Of a stretch of 5,579 bases of DNA, positions 1 through 4,020 are shown in pieces. The position numbers were made by a program, and so were the translations under genes. The stretch is from Deltaproteobacteria bacterium (GTDB taxonomy: Bacteria > Desulfobacterota > Anaeroferrophillalia > Anaeroferrophillales > Tharpellaceae), in assembly GCA_013153415.1 (NCBI GenBank), contig JAADEO010000093.1:1-5579 (forward strand), given 5' to 3'. The stretch's first letter is position 1. Every line of letters begins with the position of its first letter. Below the pieces are notes generated by a model. That model did no database searches. It was not told where the DNA came from and saw only the letters and a program-made list of their open reading frames with translations.

Positions 1-150
1 TATCAGAACATCTTCTGCCAATCTTTTTTCTTGTTTTTGGCGCAGAAAATGACCTGTAAGGCACTAAAAAACCCCCGGAGTACAGACAACTCCATTTTGC
101 ATGATTTTTTTCGTGATCTTTCGTGGCTGCGAAAAACGCTTTCACCAACC
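1..150. other. AT-richer non-coding flank
   Basis: This stretch lies downstream of the minus-strand DUF445 gene and is clearly more AT-rich than the rest of the window, with runs of T at 24-29 and 105-111 and of A at 66-71. Frame 1 on the plus strand happens to stay open from base 1 into the DUF445 gene. However, it has no good start signal, matches no family I recognise, and soon becomes antisense to a well-supported gene, so I treat it as non-coding. I see no RNA gene here. The only structure I can point to is the weak hairpin at 66-93. Confidence 0.5.
66..93 (-). terminator. Possible weak Rho-independent terminator of the DUF445 gene
   Basis: Read on the minus strand, the stem GGAGT / ACTCC (5 bp, 7-base loop, 77-93) is followed by five G and then six T (71 back to 66). 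It lies about 60 bases beyond the DUF445 stop codon, where a terminator is expected. The stem is short and the T run is separated from it by the G5 tract, so this is a poor match to the usual form. On the plus strand the same hairpin is followed by ATTTTG and, further on, seven T (105-111), so it could also act in the other direction. Confidence 0.3.
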
Positions 151-1767
151 CTAGACAAAGCGCATCAGCAGCACCTGGATCAAGCCGATCAGAGCGCCGA
201 CCAGGGCGCCGAAAAGATTGATATAGAAAAAGTGCTCGCGCATGATACCGAGCAGCAGTTCCTCGACCTTGAGAATCGGCAGTTCGTCGATACGCTCCTC
301 GACCACCTTCCGGACCGCAAAATCGGCACTCAGGCCGGGCAGTTCGTCAGCCAGCCAGCCTTTCAGCCGCGAGTGACCGTAGACCACCAGAGGATCGACG
401 AATGCGGCCGGCAACCAGCGTGAAAGTCGGCCCAGGGGCTGGTTTTCAAGCCAGAAGGTAACCCGGGCGGCGAGCACCAGCGAAAGTCTGCGTTTGACCC
501 GACCCGACCGCAGCCTCGCGGCTACGACCCCGGCCAGTTTTTCCGCCAGATCATCTCCCGAACCGGAAACCACCCCCAAATCCCCCAGCAATTCGCCCAA
601 CGGCCGCCGACCCAGGGAGACGAACAGGGCCTCAGCCAGATCCGCCAGACGACGGGTCAGGCGCGGTTGTTCCAAAGCCCTCAGCAACCGGCGACGGATA
701 AAGATCCAGCCGCGACTGACCCGGGCAAAAGAGAGTCGCCCGGCGATCCGGGCCGGAGACAGCGCCATCAGGTCCGCGAAGCGTCCGGCCAGAAGGTTGA
801 AAACCTTCTCCTGCCATTCGGGCTGCCGCAGGGAACGGGCGAAATCATCGGCCACCTCGTCGACCAGACGGTCGACCTTTTTTGCGATCTCCTCATCGGA
901 AAGCGCCAAGCTGGTAACCAGGCGCTGCCAGAATCCCATGTTACCGATATAGGCATTGATGATCGCAAGAATTTTTCGTTTGAGACCGGCCCGGAAAGCG
1001 GGGTCGTGCAACAGACGGCTGAAAGTGACCAGGAGATCGGGTAGCTCACGATGCAGCTCCCCCAGGAGCGCCGTCTGGAGATCAGCCGGCAGGAGCTCAC
1101 CCAGGGGAGTTTCCGAAGTGGCCAGGCGCTGGGCCAGGCGATCCAGTTCAAGAACCAGGCGGCGGCGAAAGTCCGGCTCTCGCAGTCCCTGCTGCAACAA
1201 TTTTCGCAGGCCGTGCCGCAACCGCGCCTGTTGCCGGCGGTCGAGCAATTCCAGCAAAGATCTCCGCCCCAATTCCTGGCCCAGCTCTGCAAGTCCGGCC
1301 TTAAGCAGAAGCTCCAGTTCCGGGGCTTCGAGAAGCCGGTCGACCAGCCCGTAAACCGGCCGCCAACCCTGCCCCCACCACTGTTTCCATAAAGGACGCA
1401 GGGTTTCCGGAATCAGGGTCGTGAAAGGGCCGCAATCATATTCCAACAGGTTCCCGACCCGGGCCGCAACCCACCGGTAGAGGGCGTCGTCAACGGCCTG
1501 GCTCCGCAAACGCTCAGCGATAACCTCCTCGGTGAGCAGGTGCTCACCCACCATCTCGGCAATTCTTTTCGCCAGATCCCGGCGCCGGGCCGGAATGATT
1601 CCCGGAGTCAGGGGCAGAGGCAGGCCGAAAACATAGACCTTCTCCAAGGGCCTAAAGAGCATGCGGATAGCGAGATAGTTGGTAAACCAACCAATCACCG
1701 CTCCGGCCAGGGGCGGCACCAGCCACGACCAGCCCGCAAACCCGTGCGTCAGCGTCGTCAGGTCCAT
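151..1767 (-). CDS. DUF445 family (YheB-like) membrane protein
   Basis: This gene encodes 538 residues and belongs to the DUF445 family (Pfam PF04286; Bacillus subtilis YheB is a member), whose biochemical role is not established. The family signature is clear at both ends. Near the N-terminus a membrane segment (about 13-35) runs into GWFTNYLAIRMLFRP (26-40), followed by PGIIPARRRDLAKRIAEMVG (55-74). The C-terminus has VEERID (489-494) and a last membrane segment (about 515-536) containing GALVGALIGLIQ. Between them lie about 440 residues of Leu/Arg/Glu-rich, mostly helical sequence with no catalytic motif I recognise. The predicted picture is a long helical domain anchored at both ends. It is longer than YheB-type members of about 380-420 residues. 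The ATG at 1767-1765 has AAGGA five bases upstream and places the first membrane segment correctly. It is divergent from coaBC with no evident functional link. The family is near certain; the function is unknown. Confidence 0.93.
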   Translation of the reverse strand: MDLTTLTHGFAGWSWLVPPLAGAVIGWFTNYLAIRMLFRPLEKVYVFGLPLPLTPGIIPARRRDLAKRIAEMVGEHLLTEEVIAERLRSQAVDDALYRWVAARVGNLLEYDCGPFTTLIPETLRPLWKQWWGQGWRPVYGLVDRLLEAPELELLLKAGLAELGQELGRRSLLELLDRRQQARLRHGLRKLLQQGLREPDFRRRLVLELDRLAQRLATSETPLGELLPADLQTALLGELHRELPDLLVTFSRLLHDPAFRAGLKRKILAIINAYIGNMGFWQRLVTSLALSDEEIAKKVDRLVDEVADDFARSLRQPEWQEKVFNLLAGRFADLMALSPARIAGRLSFARVSRGWIFIRRRLLRALEQPRLTRRLADLAEALFVSLGRRPLGELLGDLGVVSGSGDDLAEKLAGVVAARLRSGRVKRRLSLVLAARVTFWLENQPLGRLSRWLPAAFVDPLVVYGHSRLKGWLADELPGLSADFAVRKVVEERIDELPILKVEELLLGIMREHFFYINLFGALVGALIGLIQVLLMRFV

Positions 1768-1772
1768 AAATA

Positions 1773-1777
1773 TCCTT
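1773..1777 (-). promoter_or_regulatory. Ribosome-binding site of the DUF445 gene
   Basis: On the minus strand AAGGA stands five bases before the ATG at 1767-1765. This supports that start over any downstream Met and leaves the conserved N-terminal membrane segment intact. Confidence 0.7.
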
Positions 1778-1803
1778 GTAAGCGGAATATAATTGCGTTA
1801 TAG

Positions 1804-1890
1804 TTGATGGCTTCGTAAAAAGTCCGCCTGCTTCGCACCCCGAGGGCATTTCCTCGCTGCGATCAGGGCATTCCCGAAAAGTCTAACTGC
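1804..1890. repeat. Putative short intergenic repeat element (degenerate)
   Basis: The segment begins TTGATGGCTTCGTAAAAAGTC, a string I associate with abundant intergenic repeats of Geobacter/Desulfuromonas-type genomes; this is from memory, not a search. Internally, AAAAGTC-N3-CTGC occurs twice in direct orientation (1818-1831 and 1877-1890). AGGGCATT also occurs twice (1843-1850 and 1865-1872), each time in a small hairpin with a CATT loop: CGAGG/CCTCG at 1841-1856 and GGG/CCC at 1866-1875. No open reading frame or tRNA fold is visible. It could be a truncated non-autonomous mobile element or a REP-like repeat. It lies within the probable 5' leader of coaBC. Confidence 0.4.
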
Positions 1891-1933
1891 CTTAATCCAA
1901 AACCCGGCGGCCGTCAACCCGGCCCGCAGCTAT

Positions 1934-1938
1934 GAGGA
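1934..1938 (+). promoter_or_regulatory. Ribosome-binding site of coaBC
   Basis: GAGGA lies nine bases before the ATG at 1948, a normal spacing. It supports that codon as the start, which also gives a protein beginning a few residues before the conserved first beta-strand of the flavoprotein domain. Confidence 0.7.
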
Positions 1939-1947
1939 CATCCATCC

Positions 1948-3165
1948 ATGCTTGAAGGAAAAGAGATCCTGCTTGGCGTTACCGGCGGCATCGCCGCCTA
2001 CAAGTCGGTACTGCTGCTTCGTGAGCTGACCAAGCACGGCGCCAACGTCAACGTCATCATGACCAAGAGCGCCACCGAGTTCGTCGGGCCGCTGACCTTC
2101 CAGACCCTTTCCGGCAACCCGGTGACGACCGAGATCTTCACTCTCTTCGCCTCTTCCGAAATCGGCCACGTCGCCCTGGCCAGCCGCGCCGATCTTCTGG
2201 TCATCGCCCCGGCCACCGCCAACATCATCGGCAAGATCGCCAACGGCATCGCCGACGACTTCCTCTCGACCATGGTCATGGCGACCACGGTGCCGGTGCT
2301 TTTCGCCCCGGCCATGAATACCAACATGTGGGCCAGCCCGGTAGTCCAGCGCAATATCGCCAGCCTAAAAGCGATGGGCTACAATTTCATGGACCCGGCC
2401 GAGGGAGAACTCGCCTGCGGGGTCGAGGGCCGCGGCAAGCTGGCCGACATCGACGCCATCATGGACGAGGTCAAAGCCCTGCTGAGCCCCGATGACCTCA
2501 AGGGAGAGAAGATCCTGATCAGCGCCGGTCCCACCGAGGAGGCGATCGACCCGGCCCGTTGCCTGACCAACCGCTCCTCGGGCAAGATGGGTTACAACCT
2601 GGCGGCTGTCGCCCGGCGGCGCGGGGCCGAGGTGATCCTGGTCGCGGGCCCCACGGCCGAGCTCGAAGCCTGGGGGATCAAGGTGGTCAAGGTCAAGACC
2701 GCGGTCGAAATGGCGGCCGCGATCGACGAGCATCTCGACGGCGTCACCACCGTGATCATGGCCGCTGCGGTCGCCGATTTCCGACCCGCCAACCAAGCGG
2801 CCGAAAAGATAAAACGCGAGGCCGGTGATTACTGCCTCGAACTCGAGCCCAATCCCGATATCCTGGCCGGCATCGGGAAACGACCCGACAAGCCTTTTCT
2901 CGTCGGTTTCGCGGCCGAAACCTCGAAACTGCTTGAACACGCCAAGGACAAGATCCGGCGCAAGAACCTCGACATGATCGTCGCCAACGACGTCACCGCC
3001 CCCGGGGCCGGTTTCAGCGTCGACACCAACATCATCAAGATCATCGACCGCGACGGCCAGGCTACCGATTTCCCTCTGATGAGCAAGGAAAAGGCCGCCG
3101 GCGTCATCCTCGATCATATTATCGCCCTGAAAGAGCAACGCCGACGGCGGGGGTTGAACATCTGA
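1948..3165 (+). CDS. coaBC: Bifunctional phosphopantothenoylcysteine decarboxylase / phosphopantothenate-cysteine ligase
   Basis: CoaBC carries out two successive cytosolic steps of coenzyme A synthesis. The CoaB half ligates cysteine to 4'-phosphopantothenate using CTP, and the FMN-dependent CoaC half decarboxylates the product to 4'-phosphopantetheine. At 405 residues it is almost exactly the length of E. coli Dfp/CoaBC. CoaC (about 5-178) shows GGIAAYK (13-19), the catalytic His74 in EIGHVALASRAD, PAMNTNMW (121-128) and Cys157 in the LACG substrate-lid motif. CoaB (about 187-395) shows SAGPTEE (192-198), the NRSSGKMG nucleotide and dimer motif (208-215), AAAVADFRP (272-280), Lys289 in KIK, LVGFAAET (318-325) and VANDV (345-349). 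All expected catalytic residues are present. One departure is Cys205 just before LTN, where Tyr or Phe is usual. The stop overlaps the start of the downstream glycosylase gene by one base (TGATG), suggesting translational coupling. Confidence 0.98.
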   Translation: MLEGKEILLGVTGGIAAYKSVLLLRELTKHGANVNVIMTKSATEFVGPLTFQTLSGNPVTTEIFTLFASSEIGHVALASRADLLVIAPATANIIGKIANGIADDFLSTMVMATTVPVLFAPAMNTNMWASPVVQRNIASLKAMGYNFMDPAEGELACGVEGRGKLADIDAIMDEVKALLSPDDLKGEKILISAGPTEEAIDPARCLTNRSSGKMGYNLAAVARRRGAEVILVAGPTAELEAWGIKVVKVKTAVEMAAAIDEHLDGVTTVIMAAAVADFRPANQAAEKIKREAGDYCLELEPNPDILAGIGKRPDKPFLVGFAAETSKLLEHAKDKIRRKNLDMIVANDVTAPGAGFSVDTNIIKIIDRDGQATDFPLMSKEKAAGVILDHIIALKEQRRRRGLNI

Positions 3166-3848
3166 TGCGGGTTGAAAACGAGCTTTACGGCCTCAGGGAA
3201 CACCTCCGACTCCAACAAAAACTGAAAAATCCCGGAGTTATCAGAAAAATGGAACCCTCCGAAAAAAGTGCCGGCGGTGCTCCCGACCCCGAAACCCGAC
3301 TGCAAGAGATCCGAACCGCCCTGGGTAACTGCACCCGCTGCAAACTTCACAAAACCCGCAACCTGATCGTTTTCGGCGCCGGCAGCCCGTCGGCCGAGCT
3401 GATGTTCGTCGGCGAGGGCCCGGGCGCCGACGAGGACCGCCAGGGGATTCCCTTCGTCGGCCGGGCCGGACAGCTGCTGACCAAGATCATCGCCGCCATC
3501 GGCAAAACCCGGGACGAGGTCTATATCGCCAACATCATCAAATGCCGGCCGCCCGGCAACCGCAACCCGGAAACCGACGAAATCGCGGCCTGTTCTCCTT
3601 TCCTGAAGGAACAGATCGCCGCTATCCAGCCCAAGGTGATCTGCGCTCTGGGAAAATTCGCAGCCCAGACCATGCTCGAGACCAACACTCCGATCAGCCG
3701 TCTGCGGGGCCGGGCCCACCCCCTGACTGAAGGCTGCCAGCTGGTACCGACCTTCCATCCGGCCTACCTGTTGCGCAATCCGGCCAAAAAAAAAGAGACC
3801 TGGGAAGATATGCAGCTGATCATGAAAATCCTGGGCTGGGATGGTTGA
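3165..3848 (+). CDS. Family 4 uracil-DNA glycosylase, [4Fe-4S]
   Basis: This 227-residue enzyme removes uracil from DNA, starting base-excision repair of deaminated cytosine. Family 4 identity rests on four iron-sulfur cysteines in the usual pattern, C56-x2-C59, C127 (in KCRPPGNRNP) and C143. It also rests on motif 1, GEGPGADEDRQGIPFVGRAG (83-102), and the C-terminal HPAYLLRNP (198-206), whose His is the conserved minor-groove/uracil-pocket residue. The start at 3165 overlaps the coaBC stop by one base. It gives an N-terminal helix of ELYGLREHLRLQQKL type, which resembles the leading helix of many bacterial members, so I prefer it to the internal ATG at 3249 (residue 29). Residues 30-45 look like a flexible linker. 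A run of nine A (3786-3794, three Lys codons) is present, but the frame is intact on both sides. Pairing with coaBC looks like a coupled operon, not a shared pathway. A close alternative is the family 5 (UdgB) type, but the GEGPGADED motif argues for family 4. Confidence 0.95.
   Translation: MRVENELYGLREHLRLQQKLKNPGVIRKMEPSEKSAGGAPDPETRLQEIRTALGNCTRCKLHKTRNLIVFGAGSPSAELMFVGEGPGADEDRQGIPFVGRAGQLLTKIIAAIGKTRDEVYIANIIKCRPPGNRNPETDEIAACSPFLKEQIAAIQPKVICALGKFAAQTMLETNTPISRLRGRAHPLTEGCQLVPTFHPAYLLRNPAKKKETWEDMQLIMKILGWDG
3234..3237 (+). promoter_or_regulatory. Candidate internal ribosome-binding site for a shorter glycosylase start
   Basis: GGAG lies 11 bases before an in-frame ATG at 3249 (residue 29 of the glycosylase). 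The longer start at 3165 also has a purine-rich stretch (GGCGGGGG, 3147-3154) about 11 bases upstream, and it is favoured by coupling to coaBC and by the conserved-looking N-terminal helix. The shorter form would keep the entire catalytic domain, so it cannot be excluded. Confidence 0.2.
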
Positions 3849-3900
3849 CAAGTCTTCCGGTTTGTATTAGTCCATAATATTGTTTTAATGAATTACAATT
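3845..3900 (+). promoter_or_regulatory. Possible promoter region of the acylase gene
   Basis: A perfect TTGACA (3845-3850) overlaps the glycosylase stop codon and runs into a strikingly AT-rich block (3861-3909) within otherwise GC-rich DNA. No good -10 sits at 16-18 bp: TATTAG (3865-3870) is too close and CATAAT/TAATAT (3873-3880) is too far. An alternative pair is TTGTAT (3862-3867) with TTTAAT (3884-3889), 16 bp apart. The composition suggests that the acylase has its own promoter. The exact hexamers are uncertain, and read-through from coaBC is possible because no terminator is visible after the glycosylase. Confidence 0.35.
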
Positions 3901-3917
3901 AATAAATTCACAAACCG
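3858..3917. repeat. 8-bp inverted repeat bracketing the AT-rich spacer
   Basis: CGGTTTGT (3858-3865) and ACAAACCG (3910-3917) are perfect reverse complements separated by 44 bp. A smaller, nearly concentric pair, ATTGT (3879-3883) and ACAAT (3895-3899), lies inside. The arms could be operator half-sites or the base of an RNA stem in the acylase leader. There is no T run after it, so it is not an ordinary terminator. The match is seen directly; any function is inferred. Confidence 0.35.
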
Positions 3918-3937
3918 TGCACAACAACATGGGGACA

Positions 3938-3943
3938 GAGGTG
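3938..3943 (+). promoter_or_regulatory. Ribosome-binding site of the acylase gene
   Basis: GAGGTG lies five bases before the ATG at 3949 and is a near-consensus Shine-Dalgarno sequence. It fixes the start, which yields an immediate Sec signal peptide. Confidence 0.75.
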
Positions 3944-3948
3944 GGAAT

Positions 3949-4020
3949 ATGAAAAGATTTCTGACAGGTTTAATGCTGCTGATTATCGGACTGAGTCTGA
4001 GTGTCCTTCCGGCTCAGGCC
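3949..4020 (+). other. Sec signal peptide of the acylase
   Basis: Residues 1-24 show a basic start (MKR), a hydrophobic core rich in Leu and Ile (8-20) and a small-residue cleavage motif AQA (22-24) before Arg25. There is no Cys after the cleavage point, so it is not a lipoprotein, and no twin-arginine motif. The mature protein is predicted to be soluble in the periplasm. Confidence 0.85.

Larger units (their letters stand above)
1768..1947. promoter_or_regulatory. Divergent intergenic region (DUF445 / coaBC) with promoter candidates
   Basis: This 180-bp region must carry the promoters for both divergent genes unless they lie further inside the coding regions. The DUF445-proximal part (1768-1822) is AT-rich. 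It contains a perfect TATAAT (1788-1793) on the plus strand, but no good -35 hexamer at 16-18 bp from it. On the minus strand TATAAC and TATATT occur in the same block. The coaBC-proximal part (1885-1947) is GC-rich and holds only an 8-bp direct repeat, AACCCGGC, at 1901-1908 and 1916-1923. If the TATAAT is used, the coaBC leader would be about 150 bases and would include the repeat element at 1804-1890. No promoter can be fixed from sequence alone. Confidence 0.3.

Noticed and set aside
112..150. Possible hairpin near the DUF445 stop (GTG/CAC with GCG/CGC)
   Set aside because: Only two 3-bp stems broken by a 3x3 internal loop, and no T run follows on the minus strand.
31..423. Plus-strand open frame beginning at a TTG in the left flank
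   Set aside because: No ribosome-binding site, no family resemblance, and most of it is antisense to the conserved C-terminus of the DUF445 protein.
2365..3138. Long minus-strand open frames (up to 257 codons) opposite coaBC
   Set aside because: The plus strand encodes a complete, motif-intact CoaBC; these are composition artefacts of high-GC coding DNA.
3786..3794. Run of nine A in the glycosylase gene as a possible frameshift or programmed slippage site
   Set aside because: The family C-terminal motif before it (HPAYLLRNP) and the normal-looking end after it (WEDMQLIMKILGW) are in the same frame, so no shift is needed to explain the sequence.
3114..3851. Minus-strand open frame (245 codons) opposite the glycosylase
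   Set aside because: Antisense to an intact family 4 glycosylase with all four cysteines; no recognisable domain.
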